Of a DNA stretch of 35,735 bases, positions 22,695 through 31,500 are shown in pieces. The stretch comes from an uncultured Blautia sp. GTDB taxonomy: Bacteria; Bacillota; Clostridia; Lachnospirales; Lachnospiraceae. Positions within the stretch are counted from its first letter, which is position 1. Each line of letters begins with the position of its first letter. The notes under the pieces were generated by a model, which saw only the letters and a program-made list of their open reading frames with translations, ran no database searches and was not told where the DNA came from. The stretch is taken from positions 1 through 35,735 of the forward strand of contig NZ_CAKROJ010000020.1 of NCBI RefSeq assembly GCF_934372025.1, written 5' to 3'. The position numbers and the translations under genes were made by a program.

Positions 22695-24068
22695 TCACTC
22701 TCCCCGTCTGCTGTTGTATGTCATACATGCTCTGAGAAATGCTTCCGGAACCTTTGGATTTCCGTAATAATATAGATGAGGAAATCCTGCCAGCATGGTT
22801 TCTGTACCATGAATGCATTCCCATTGTCTGCTGCTTTCCGGTTTCTTTGCAAGAAAAGCCTTCCCGCAGTTTTCTGAATCAAAATAATGAAATTCATGTG
22901 CCGGAATCTCACCCAGCATATCAGCCCCCAGAACCGCCTGCTTCTGTGTTAATGTCACATAACCAAAACGGTTCAGGCGCGGTGTGCGATAGGCTTTTCC
23001 CGGGATTACTCCAGCCATATGATAAATATTTCCATCCATTCCTTCCATTTCATCATGGAGATACATAAAGCCACCGCATTCAGCCATACACGGCATACCA
23101 GCGTCAAGTGCCTTCTTTATATCTTCACGCATGGAGGTATTATTTTCCAGTTCTCTTCCGTTTAATTCCGGATAGCCGCCATACAGAAGCAGACCATCCA
23201 GTCCGCATGGAAGTTTCTGATCTCTGACAGGCGAAAAATGGACAAGCTCTGCCCCCATTTTCTCCAGAATACGGAAATTATCTTCATAAAAAAAGCAAAA
23301 AGCTTCATCATCAGCAACTCCGACCCGAAGAGGCTTTTTGACACAAAAATCCAGAATCGGTTCCTGTGCTTCTATCTCCGGTGCGCCTTCAGCCACTTGT
23401 ATGATTCCGTCTATATCCAGTGTTTTTTCGAGAATTTCTGACAATCTTTGAAGATTAGCCTGCAGTTCCGGAATCTCATCCGGAAGAACAAGTCCCAGAT
23501 GTCTGCTCTCGATCACACAGTCTTCTACTTTTGGAACATATCCAAGCACTCTTACACCCAGTTCATCCTCAAGTAGTTTTTTCATCCTCGGGTACAGCAT
23601 TGGCGACATCTGATTAAAAATCACACCTTCTATGTGACTGTCTTTACGGTATTCCATAAAGCCTTTCACATAGGCTGCCAGTGATACGCTCATTCCTCTG
23701 CTGTTAACGATCAGGATCACTGGTGTATCTGTAATACATGCAAGATCATAAGCACTTGCCCTGGTCGTAGTTCCTGCCACACCATCATAAAATCCCATGA
23801 CACCTTCCATGACTGAAATCTCACAGCCGGCAGCATTTTGGCAGAGAAGATATCTGGTTATTTCCTTATCTGTGAAAAAAGTATCCAGATTTCTGGATTT
23901 TGTGCCTATAACACGACTGTGAAACATCGGATCAATATAATCCGGTCCACATTTGAAGGACGCGGTTTTCAGTCCACGATTCACCAAAGCCTGCAAAAGC
24001 CCACATGTGATCAGTGTTTTTCCACTTCCGCTTGCTCCTGCTGCAAGAAGAATTCTTGGCACTTTCAT
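22695..24068 (-). CDS. cbiA: Cobyrinic acid a,c-diamide synthase CbiA
   Basis: The 457-residue glutamine-dependent enzyme amidates the a and c acetate groups. The P-loop GASGSGKT is at 11-18, FKCGPDYIDPMFH and MEGVMGFYDG follow, and the class I glutaminase-like domain has C331 in AECGGFMYLH. The ATG at 24068 has an AAGGAG site and overlaps the stop of the upstream triple-fusion gene (ATGA). Length and motifs match CbiA rather than CobB of aerobic organisms, in keeping with the rest of the pathway. Confidence 0.95.
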   Translation of the reverse strand: MKVPRILLAAGASGSGKTLITCGLLQALVNRGLKTASFKCGPDYIDPMFHSRVIGTKSRNLDTFFTDKEITRYLLCQNAAGCEISVMEGVMGFYDGVAGTTTRASAYDLACITDTPVILIVNSRGMSVSLAAYVKGFMEYRKDSHIEGVIFNQMSPMLYPRMKKLLEDELGVRVLGYVPKVEDCVIESRHLGLVLPDEIPELQANLQRLSEILEKTLDIDGIIQVAEGAPEIEAQEPILDFCVKKPLRVGVADDEAFCFFYEDNFRILEKMGAELVHFSPVRDQKLPCGLDGLLLYGGYPELNGRELENNTSMREDIKKALDAGMPCMAECGGFMYLHDEMEGMDGNIYHMAGVIPGKAYRTPRLNRFGYVTLTQKQAVLGADMLGEIPAHEFHYFDSENCGKAFLAKKPESSRQWECIHGTETMLAGFPHLYYYGNPKVPEAFLRACMTYNSRRGE

Positions 24069-26059
24069 ACTTTCTTCTCCTTCTTATGAGCCTGTATCGT
24101 TATAATGTATATAGGATTTTCTCCCATCATCATATGATATCTGCCAATTTCTCTGGAACGGGCAACTCCAAGCTGAACAACCTCTGTCTCCCATGTCCAT
24201 TCTGACTGTTCTGTCTGCATTTCTTTTATGCAGGAAAGAGCCTCACCGACCGTTTCAAGAGTAATGCAGTTAATCACTATACGTACCTGTGGATTTTTCT
24301 TTTGAAGAAGTTCCACAATATCTTTCATATTTCCGGATGAACCACCAATAAACGCGTGCGTCGGTACAGGCAGATCTTCCATTGCTTCAGGAGCTGTTCC
24401 GGAAATGATCTGCATATGATCCAATGCAAACTTCTTTTTGTTTTCTTTCAGAAGTTCGAGCGCATCTTCTTTTTTTTCAATGGCATATACCTCTCCCTGA
24501 TCTGCACGAAGTGCCATCTCTACTGATACAGAACCTGTTCCGGCTCCGATATCATAGCACACGGAATCCTCCGCAAGACAGAGCTTTGCCAGAGAAACTG
24601 TACGCACTTCTGTCTTGGTCATCGGTGCCTTACCACGGATAAATGCCTCATCTGAGAGTCCATGCGTGGTCTGTGCTGCTTTTGCATCAGGATTCCAGGC
24701 ACAGATCACACTCAGAGCATCTCCTCTATAATCTGTCAGTTCTTTCGCCTGTTTCACAAAAATCTTTTCGGTAGTATAGGAAAGGTTTTCACCGACATAC
24801 AGCATTACATCACCCATTCCATATTCTGTCAGCTTCTCTGCAAGATTTGCTGCACCATCTGCTGTACCAAGAATTGCAAAAACTTTCTGATTTGTCCGGA
24901 TCAGAGAAACCAGATTGCACTTTCTTCCATGTGCACTGACAATCTTTGCATCATCCCAGGAAAGTCCGATCTTTGACATGAAATAAACAACTGATGAAAT
25001 CCCGCAGATCACTTCTGTATTTTTACCAAGAAGCTTCAGAAGTCCTTTGGCACCACTGTAAAAACCGGCATCGCCTGACAAAGCAATCACAATTCTTGAA
25101 TACTCCGGATGCTCCTCAATATATCTGGCAATTTCCGTACTTCTGTATTCATAATATACATCCTGCCCCGGAAGAGCAACTGCATCTGCCATTCTCTTTG
25201 CACCAATGATAAGATCTGCTCTCTGTACTGCCTTCTGACCCTGAATTGTCAGTGTATCTTCGCTTCCCATTCCAATTCCGAGAAGTGCGATGTGAGGTTT
25301 CGGGTGAAGCTTCCATTTCTCTGCAAGCATTCGCTTACATTCTCTGAGTGATAATCCTTCTTCCTTCAGCGGGCGTCCGATGATAACCGGGATTACCCCA
25401 CATTCTGCCGCTGCCTGGATTTTTTCTTCAAAACCACCTGCTTTTCCGGAATCTTTTGTTACCAGATACCTGCAGTCATACTGATGCAGCATCGCCGCAT
25501 TCATTTCTTTTGAAAATGGTCCCTGCATCGCAATAAGGTTTTTTCCCTCAAATCCCAGATTACGACATGTTTCGATCACAGAAGGAAGGGAAAGCACTCT
25601 TGCATACAGTCTGCTCTGATAATCAACTACTTCTGTAAAGACGGACAGCTCCTTACTACCTGTTGTAAGCAGAACATTTCCAGATGTTTTCTGCAGATAT
25701 TCTGCTGCTTCCTGAGTACTTTCTACATATACTGCATCTTTATGCGCACCTTCTTCGCGCAGGATCCGTGTATAAAAAATCCCTGTATTACTGCATGCCT
25801 CACGAATATTTGCGGTTACCTCTGCTGCATAAGGATGTGTCGCATCAAGAACTATTTCCGGTCTTTCCTTCTCAAACAGATGCTGCATCTGCTCCTGATC
25901 CATACGTTCTGCCCGAATCGTCAGATATTCATTCTTTTCAAGTGATTTTGTGCCATATTCTGTTGCAACACAGACAAGCACTGAAATATTATTTGCAGTC
26001 AGAAAACGACTGATCTCATATCCTTCTGTCGTACCTGCAAATATAATCGCTTTATACAT
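24065..26059 (-). CDS. cbiJET: Triple fusion CbiJ-CbiE-CbiT (cobalt-precorrin-6A reductase, C5- and C15-methyltransferase/decarboxylase)
   Basis: The 664-residue protein joins three consecutive steps. Residues 1-250 are CbiJ/CobK: start KAIIFAGTTEGYEISRFL, DATHPYAAEVTANI and VTKDSGKAGGFEEKI. Residues about 256-455 are CbiE: ALLGIGMGSEDTLTIQGQKA, ALSGDAGFYSGAKGL, VSAHGRK. Residues about 468-660 are CbiT: GKAPMTKTEVR, the SAM motif DIGAGTGSVSVE (503-514) and the GGSSGN motif (572-577). All three look intact. The start at 26059 has an AGAGGAT site; an upstream in-frame codon at 26092 is rejected because it lies deeper inside cbiH. It overlaps cbiH by eight bases. CbiE-CbiT fusions (CobL) are common; joining CbiJ in front is rarer. 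Confidence 0.92.
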   Translation of the reverse strand: MYKAIIFAGTTEGYEISRFLTANNISVLVCVATEYGTKSLEKNEYLTIRAERMDQEQMQHLFEKERPEIVLDATHPYAAEVTANIREACSNTGIFYTRILREEGAHKDAVYVESTQEAAEYLQKTSGNVLLTTGSKELSVFTEVVDYQSRLYARVLSLPSVIETCRNLGFEGKNLIAMQGPFSKEMNAAMLHQYDCRYLVTKDSGKAGGFEEKIQAAAECGVIPVIIGRPLKEEGLSLRECKRMLAEKWKLHPKPHIALLGIGMGSEDTLTIQGQKAVQRADLIIGAKRMADAVALPGQDVYYEYRSTEIARYIEEHPEYSRIVIALSGDAGFYSGAKGLLKLLGKNTEVICGISSVVYFMSKIGLSWDDAKIVSAHGRKCNLVSLIRTNQKVFAILGTADGAANLAEKLTEYGMGDVMLYVGENLSYTTEKIFVKQAKELTDYRGDALSVICAWNPDAKAAQTTHGLSDEAFIRGKAPMTKTEVRTVSLAKLCLAEDSVCYDIGAGTGSVSVEMALRADQGEVYAIEKKEDALELLKENKKKFALDHMQIISGTAPEAMEDLPVPTHAFIGGSSGNMKDIVELLQKKNPQVRIVINCITLETVGEALSCIKEMQTEQSEWTWETEVVQLGVARSREIGRYHMMMGENPIYIITIQAHKKEKKV

Positions 26060-26783
26060 TCCGATATCCTCTTGGAGTAACCATTTTACCATTAATTTCT
26101 TTTGTCTGAGAATTACCTATAAATACAGTTGTAAACATATCTACCTGTGTATCACGAAGCTCTTTCAGGGTCATGACATGATACTCTTCACCTTCACGTC
26201 CGATATTGCAGACAGTTCCACAGACCGTCTCCGGAGATTTGTACTGCATCATCAGATCGCAGGCCTTCTGCAGATAATCATGACGTTTTCTGCTTGATGG
26301 ATTATAAAGACAGATCACAAAGTCTGCCTGTGATGCCCCAAGAAGTCTGGCCTCGATTTTTTCCCATGGTGTCAGAAGATCACTCAGACTGATCAGACAG
26401 AAATCGTGGATCAGAGGTGCTCCGAGAACTGCTGCACCACCAAGTGCCGCTGTAACACCCGGAACGATTTCCAGTTCTACTTCCGGATACTTTTCTCCGA
26501 CTTCATACATGAGACCTGCCATGCCATAAACTCCGGCATCACCGCTGCAGATCATGGAAACACTTTTGCCTTTCATCGCCTCTTCAAAAGCCAGTACACA
26601 TCTGTCGACTTCTTTTTTCATTGGTGTTGTCAGATATTCTTTATCTGGAAATGTATCCTTTACCAGATCCACATATACCGTATAACCAATGATCGTATCA
26701 CTGTTTTTTAATGCATTCATTGCTATACCGGTCATCTGGTCACAGCCTCCCGGTCCGATTCCTACTACATATATTTTATTCAA
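26052..26783 (-). CDS. cbiH: Cobalt-factor III C17-methyltransferase CbiH
   Basis: The 243-residue SAM-dependent methylase methylates C17 and contracts the ring. It begins NKIYVVGIGPGGCDQMTG and has CSGDAGVYGMAGLMYE, VPGVTAALGGAAVLGAPL, and CLYNPSSRKR, typical of CbiH/CobJ. The start is a TTG at 26783 with GGGAGG seven bases upstream; it overlaps the end of cbiG by eight bases. The standard single-domain length shows no fusion to CbiG or an NirJ-like domain. Confidence 0.93.
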   Translation of the reverse strand: MNKIYVVGIGPGGCDQMTGIAMNALKNSDTIIGYTVYVDLVKDTFPDKEYLTTPMKKEVDRCVLAFEEAMKGKSVSMICSGDAGVYGMAGLMYEVGEKYPEVELEIVPGVTAALGGAAVLGAPLIHDFCLISLSDLLTPWEKIEARLLGASQADFVICLYNPSSRKRHDYLQKACDLMMQYKSPETVCGTVCNIGREGEEYHVMTLKELRDTQVDMFTTVFIGNSQTKEINGKMVTPRGYRNV

Positions 26784-27822
26784 AATGTACCTCCCAGTTC
26801 CGGAGTGCCAGCGCAGTTGTCACGCCGTTTCTCCCTGTCTTATTTTTGATCAGTCTGCCCTGCTCCGCTCCCAGGACTGCACTGCGTTCACAGACATTAT
26901 TCACTCCTGTGATTGTCTTTACAAATTCAGAATTGCCAAACACACCAATTGCATTATTTAATTCTGCACTATCATATGTTATAAAAGGAACTTCCCAGAC
27001 TTCCGCGAGTTTCTGTAGTCCCTTTTCGTCCTTTTTAATGGATATACTTGCCAGTTTTTCTACCGCCTGTCTGTATATATCCGCATCCTTCAGGCAGTTT
27101 TCTGCCTCCTGACATATAACATCTGCATCCTTATCTCTGCGGCATCCCATTCCAAGGGTTACTGCCGCAGGAATAATCTGTACCGTAGATACAAAAGGAA
27201 TGCAGGACTTATGTATCGTCACTGCAACACCAATCTTCGGTTTTTTCTTTTCATTCAATGAACAGATCTGCAGCCCCTGTGGAAGATCGCCTGTCCAGGG
27301 AAACTCACTGTAAAAACCTACTGTTTCTCCTGCCAGGAGTGCTGCTGACACTTCTTTTGCCGCTTTCATATTCCGGATCGCACACTGATTTTTTTTGGCA
27401 AACACGTCTACTGCAAAACGATGATGAAGATCTGTTGCCGTTGTTACGACCGGCACTGCACCCGTAAGATTCGCTACCTTTTGGGCGAGTTCATTGGCAC
27501 CGCCAAGATGTCCTGACAAAAGTGAAATTACAAACTTTCCACATTCATCAATCACCAGTATCGCCGGGTCAGATTTCTTACTTGCCACATACGGTGCAAT
27601 ACTACGCACAGCAATCCCGCACGCACCGACAAAGATAATGGCATCATCTTCCGCAAAATGACTTTGTGCCCATGCTCCCGTACTTTCTGTAATGGAATCT
27701 TCCAGATATTTACTTTTTTTATAAAGTTGTACTGCATAACCCTCGACATGCAGTCCTTTTTCCAGTCTGGATGCAGTTGCGTAACCGGTCAGGCTGAAAC
27801 AGATGATTGAAATCCGCTGCAT
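26776..27822 (-). CDS. cbiG: Cobalt-precorrin-5A hydrolase CbiG
   Basis: The 348-residue enzyme opens the lactone of cobalt-precorrin-5A and releases acetaldehyde, a step specific to the anaerobic route. It has the N-terminal domain with FVGACGIAVRSIAPYV, the central LLSGHLGGANELA motif and VVTTATD, and the C-terminal CbiG domain with LGMGCRRDKDAD and NAIGVFGNSEFVKTITGVNNVCERSA. The ATG at 27822 has an AAAGGGA site and follows cbiF by 27 bases. Confidence 0.93.
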   Translation of the reverse strand: MQRISIICFSLTGYATASRLEKGLHVEGYAVQLYKKSKYLEDSITESTGAWAQSHFAEDDAIIFVGACGIAVRSIAPYVASKKSDPAILVIDECGKFVISLLSGHLGGANELAQKVANLTGAVPVVTTATDLHHRFAVDVFAKKNQCAIRNMKAAKEVSAALLAGETVGFYSEFPWTGDLPQGLQICSLNEKKKPKIGVAVTIHKSCIPFVSTVQIIPAAVTLGMGCRRDKDADVICQEAENCLKDADIYRQAVEKLASISIKKDEKGLQKLAEVWEVPFITYDSAELNNAIGVFGNSEFVKTITGVNNVCERSAVLGAEQGRLIKNKTGRNGVTTALALRNWEVHFE

Positions 27823-27849
27823 ATTGTTTAATTCCCTTTTAATACTATT

Positions 27850-28608
27850 TTATTCGGTTGCCTCACGGAACTCCGTTGTAAATCCAGGATCGTACAGTTT
27901 GGAACGATCATAATGAGCCGCTTTGACAGAATCACCAATGATCATCAGAGCTGTCTTGGTAATATCATTTTCTGCTGCTGTCTGTGCAAGTGTACCAACT
28001 GTACACACAAATTTCTTTTCATCCGGCCAGGTAGCCTTATATACGATCGCTGCCGGTGTATCTGCTGTGTATCCGCCTTCAATAAGTCTTTTGCTGAGTT
28101 CTTCCAGCATACCGGTGCTCAGAAAAACAACCATCGTTGCCTGATGTGCTGCAAAGGACTGAATACTTTCTTTGGACGGAACCGGTGTACGGCCTTCCAT
28201 TCTTGTAATGATCACACTCTGTGAAATATCAGGCAGTGTATATTCAAGATTCAAAGCACTTGCTGCTCCACAGAATGCACTGACACCCGGACAATAGTCA
28301 TAAGCAATCCCCTTCTCATCCAGAATATCCATCTGCTCACGGATCGCACCATAAATGCACGGATCTCCTGTGTGAAGACGAACGGTCATTTTACCTTCTG
28401 CTTCAGCTCTCTCAATAACTGAAATCACTTCCTCAAGCGTCATCTTGGCACTGTTATGAATCGTACATACATCCTTACTGTATTCCAGAAGCTGCGGATT
28501 TACCAGTGATCCTGCATAAATGATCACGTCTGCCTCCTCCAGATACTGTTTACCTCTGACTGTAATAAGATCCGGTGATCCCGGACCTGCACCAACAAAA
28601 TGAACCAT
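27850..28608 (-). CDS. cbiF: Cobalt-precorrin-4 C11-methyltransferase CbiF
   Basis: The 252-residue SAM-dependent methylase adds the C11 methyl. It has VHFVGAGPGSPDLITVRG, VIIYAGSLVNPQLL, LHTGDPCIYGAIREQMD, CPGVSAFCGAASALN and TRMEGRTPVP, a clear CbiF/CobM set. The ATG at 28608 has an AAAGGAG site, 41 bases after the cbiD stop. Confidence 0.95.
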   Translation of the reverse strand: MVHFVGAGPGSPDLITVRGKQYLEEADVIIYAGSLVNPQLLEYSKDVCTIHNSAKMTLEEVISVIERAEAEGKMTVRLHTGDPCIYGAIREQMDILDEKGIAYDYCPGVSAFCGAASALNLEYTLPDISQSVIITRMEGRTPVPSKESIQSFAAHQATMVVFLSTGMLEELSKRLIEGGYTADTPAAIVYKATWPDEKKFVCTVGTLAQTAAENDITKTALMIIGDSVKAAHYDRSKLYDPGFTTEFREATE

Positions 28609-28649
28609 AGCTGTATTCTCCTTTATTATACTGATTATTTAATTATGCA

Positions 28650-29810
28650 CTAATTATCTGTCTGGTTAATCAATGTGATCAGCTCGGATGCATGTTCCGT
28701 CTGACCCAGATATCCAAATTCATTTGAAAAGATCACTGCGCCCAATAAAATCTGCTGATAAGAACGATGATCCAGATAAAACTGTATGTGACTGGTTACA
28801 TCCTCCATTGCTTTTTGTAATAGATGATACTTATCCAGTACATAAAGTGCTTCGTCTGTAGTGTTGCATGCAAGGATTTCTCTTGCACATGAAATCTCTG
28901 CTCCTGAACGGATCGCTGCAGCACAAAGCACCTCCATACGTCCGTCTGCACTGTGTGAATGCGTATTCATGATTCCGGCTGCAACCTTAACAAACTTGCC
29001 TATATGAGAAATAAACAGAATTCCTTTTACTCCCATATTCACAGCCATATCTATCGTTTCACCCACATAATTACTGCATTTGATATTTTTTTCAAAAGGA
29101 AGATTCATATGTTCACGCAGATAATCCGCTCCATAATTTCCCGGTGTCACGATCATGTAACGTTCTCCCTGAGAAAAATGCTGTTTCATTTCCACATGTA
29201 TACTCTCGATCAAAGCTTTTTCGCTCATCGGTTCAACAATTCCAGATGTCCCGAGAATAGAAATACCACCCTGTATTCCAAGACGCGGATTGAATGTTTT
29301 CTGAGCGATTTTTTCTCCTTCCGGCACAAAAATCGTAACTTTCAGCCCGCCTTCATAATGATATCTGTCAGCTGCATCTTCCACTGCCTTAAGAATCATA
29401 GCTTTCGGAACAGGATTGATCGCTGCTTCTCCCACTTTCTGTGAAAGCCCGGCTTTTGTAACTCTTCCTACTCCTTTTCCGCCATCAATCGTAATTCCTG
29501 ACGTTTGCGGACATTTCTCAACTCTGGCATAAACCAGGATTCCATTGGTCGTATCCGGATCATCTCCCGCATCCTTGCGAACCGCACAGGTCACTGCATT
29601 CTCCTCTGTCTGAACATCATGCAGTTCCAGATGAAGCAAAATTCCCTTCGGAGTCATCAGATCCGTCTCATCTGTCTTCTTCTGCCCGAGAAGCATTTCT
29701 GCTGCACCCCTGGCAGCTCCTGCAGCGCAGGATCCGGTCGTATAACCGAAACGAAGTTTCTTTTGATTTTTGATAACATAATAATCTTCCAGACCTGTTC
29801 TGTGCGCCAT
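28650..29810 (-). CDS. cbiD: Cobalt-precorrin-5B C1-methyltransferase CbiD
   Basis: The 386-residue enzyme methylates C1, another step found only in the anaerobic pathway. It has LRFGYTTGSCAAGAARGAA near the N-terminus, GVGRVTKAGL, NPRLGIQGGISILGTSGIVEPMS, and a C-terminal ILFISHIGKFVKVAAGIMNTHS stretch, all typical of CbiD. The ATG at 29810 has a perfect AAGGAGG site. It is the first gene of the ten-gene operon running down to cbiC, directly behind a consensus promoter. Confidence 0.95.
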   Translation of the reverse strand: MAHRTGLEDYYVIKNQKKLRFGYTTGSCAAGAARGAAEMLLGQKKTDETDLMTPKGILLHLELHDVQTEENAVTCAVRKDAGDDPDTTNGILVYARVEKCPQTSGITIDGGKGVGRVTKAGLSQKVGEAAINPVPKAMILKAVEDAADRYHYEGGLKVTIFVPEGEKIAQKTFNPRLGIQGGISILGTSGIVEPMSEKALIESIHVEMKQHFSQGERYMIVTPGNYGADYLREHMNLPFEKNIKCSNYVGETIDMAVNMGVKGILFISHIGKFVKVAAGIMNTHSHSADGRMEVLCAAAIRSGAEISCAREILACNTTDEALYVLDKYHLLQKAMEDVTSHIQFYLDHRSYQQILLGAVIFSNEFGYLGQTEHASELITLINQTDN

Positions 29811-29837
29811 ACTTTCCTCCTTAACATATGCCTTTTT

Positions 29838-29866
29838 ATTATATTATTTTGCCAAAAAAATGTCAA
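29838..29866 (-). promoter_or_regulatory. Consensus promoter of the cbiD-cbiC operon
   Basis: On the minus strand TTGACA (29861-29866) and TATAAT (29838-29843) match consensus exactly with a 17-base spacer. Transcription would begin near 29831, leaving a leader of about 20 bases, which rules out a riboswitch on this transcript. Confidence 0.8.
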
Positions 29867-29893
29867 TGAAACACCCCTGTTTCTGCAAAAGAA

Positions 29894-29927
29894 AAACCAG
29901 TCCAAATCAAAATGATCGAACTGGTTT
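29894..29927 (-). terminator. Terminator after the L,D-transpeptidase gene
   Basis: The arms AAACCAGT (29894-29901) and ACTGGTTT (29920-29927) pair over eight bases; on the minus strand a T-rich tract (TTTTTCTTTT) follows. It begins about 20 bases after the stop at 29951 and ends before the cbi promoter. Confidence 0.7.
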
Positions 29928-29950
29928 CTCTGTCGGTATTCACCATATTT

Positions 29951-31393
29951 TTAATAAATAATGATCGGATATCCCCCGTCAATTGTATTATAGATCAGAG
30001 CTGCCTGATCAGTTGGAAGGTTAATACATCCATGACTTCCGGCACCATTTTTATATCTGTTTCCACCAAAGGACGACTGCCAGGACGCATCATGAAGTCC
30101 CTGTCCGTACACAAACGGCATCCAGTACTTCACCTTCACATTATAACCATATTCCTGACTGCTTAAGTTATAAGGACTTGCCTTATAAGCAATAGGCCAT
30201 GCACCTCTGTATGTCTCTCTGCCGGCTTTTGGCGCTCCACTGACAATATCTGTTTCTGTAATAAGAGCTCCGTCTTTATAAAGCCAAAGATGCTGATTAT
30301 CCAGACTCACTTCAATATAACTTCCATTGAGATCGTCTGTGCCATTACGCTGCATACCACTGATCGCATATACCGGATCCCTGGTAACTGCCGTACCGCT
30401 GCCAAGATCAGTAAGCAGCTGCTTCAGCTCCCCGTCCTGATCGATCTGAAATCCATATTCATTATCAGACACTGTAATATCATTGCCATAGGAAGTACGG
30501 AAGGTACGTGGAACATAGATCGTATTGTATTTTGTCGCAAGATCCTGCACATATTTCTTAACGGCATCCTGATCAAGATTTACACTTTCATCCGAGATCT
30601 GCAGCCAGGACTCAATTGTTCCGGAATCAATCACTTCCGTTGCACTGCCCAGTGTATAGGTAACCGTCGTACTACGATATTTATTTAACTGATCATTCAG
30701 ATCTGTGACTTTCTTTTGCATATCATCAGAAACCGTTACAGACGGTTGCTGATAAATATTCACATCCAATGTGATCTGTATATCGCCGCCGAGAAGCTTC
30801 AAACGAAAATTATCGTTCAGCATCTGGTCTACGTAACTCTGAAACTTCGCTTCATCAATCTGGTTTCCCTGAACATCCTTCACCAGTACAAACTGCTTCT
30901 TTGACTTATCATACTGTACTGCTGCATCTACAGAAGCAGTACGTTCTTTATCTCCAAAATTCGAAGCCTGAAGTACTGTTTTTTCCTGTTCTTCATTTTT
31001 TTGAATCTGATAATCAATCGTGTAATCCTGCTGCGTGGCAAGCAGTTTACGATTTGCCTTTCTTGTCGCCTGAAGTTCTTCCAGCTGACTCTTCAACGCC
31101 ATCTCATCCAGATCATATCCCAGATCGCTCAACGTTGTATGATAGACATTCTTTCCATCCTCTTTAAACTGCACTTTCCTGTTTCGGAAAGAATTCAGTA
31201 TCTCCTGTTCTGCCTTGTCTGCAGTCATCCGCGAGACATCAAGCCCATAAATTGTTATTTTTCTTCCAAGCGTAGTCGTATCAGTGATATATACATAAGT
31301 AAAAAGTCCCGCGGCAAGAACCACCATACATCCGATACATATACCTAAAATAAGCTTTTTTGTTTTTCTGCTGAGCCTGAATCCTTCTGCCAT
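29951..31393 (-). CDS. L,D-transpeptidase (YkuD family), membrane-anchored
   Basis: The 480-residue protein forms 3-3 or related peptidoglycan crosslinks, or attaches proteins to the wall. It has a short cytoplasmic N-terminus, a transmembrane helix at about 12-34, then a long extracytoplasmic region with repeats of the peptidoglycan-binding-4 type (about 60-330) and a C-terminal YkuD domain (about 350-480). The catalytic motif SHGCINLP is near the end, with H454 and nucleophile C456; QHLWLYKDGALI opens the domain. The start at 31393 has an AAGGAAA site; a longer in-frame start at 31501 would run through the upstream terminator. It follows the glycosyltransferase gene but is separated by that terminator. 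Confidence 0.9.
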   Translation of the reverse strand: MAEGFRLSRKTKKLILGICIGCMVVLAAGLFTYVYITDTTTLGRKITIYGLDVSRMTADKAEQEILNSFRNRKVQFKEDGKNVYHTTLSDLGYDLDEMALKSQLEELQATRKANRKLLATQQDYTIDYQIQKNEEQEKTVLQASNFGDKERTASVDAAVQYDKSKKQFVLVKDVQGNQIDEAKFQSYVDQMLNDNFRLKLLGGDIQITLDVNIYQQPSVTVSDDMQKKVTDLNDQLNKYRSTTVTYTLGSATEVIDSGTIESWLQISDESVNLDQDAVKKYVQDLATKYNTIYVPRTFRTSYGNDITVSDNEYGFQIDQDGELKQLLTDLGSGTAVTRDPVYAISGMQRNGTDDLNGSYIEVSLDNQHLWLYKDGALITETDIVSGAPKAGRETYRGAWPIAYKASPYNLSSQEYGYNVKVKYWMPFVYGQGLHDASWQSSFGGNRYKNGAGSHGCINLPTDQAALIYNTIDGGYPIIIY

Positions 31394-31462
31394 AGTTTCC
31401 TTCCCTCTTATCTGCTGTATTACTAATTTATTCCAATCGTTTATTCTTAGTATAACAAAAAA

Positions 31463-31485
31463 GAAAAAGCCAGGCCGTAACCTGG
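31463..31485 (-). terminator. Terminator after the GT2-glycerophosphotransferase gene
   Basis: A CCAGG/CCTGG stem (31470-31474 and 31481-31485) with a 6-base loop is followed on the minus strand by CTTTTTCTTTTTT. It lies within 40 bases of the stop codon at 31501. Confidence 0.7.
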
Positions 31486-31500
31486 ATTTTCCCATAATCA

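Noticed and set aside
29811..29950. Possible cobalamin riboswitch before the cbi operon
   Set aside because: The gap between cbiD and the previous gene is only about 140 bases, is partly taken by a terminator and a consensus promoter, and no B12-box-like core could be found.
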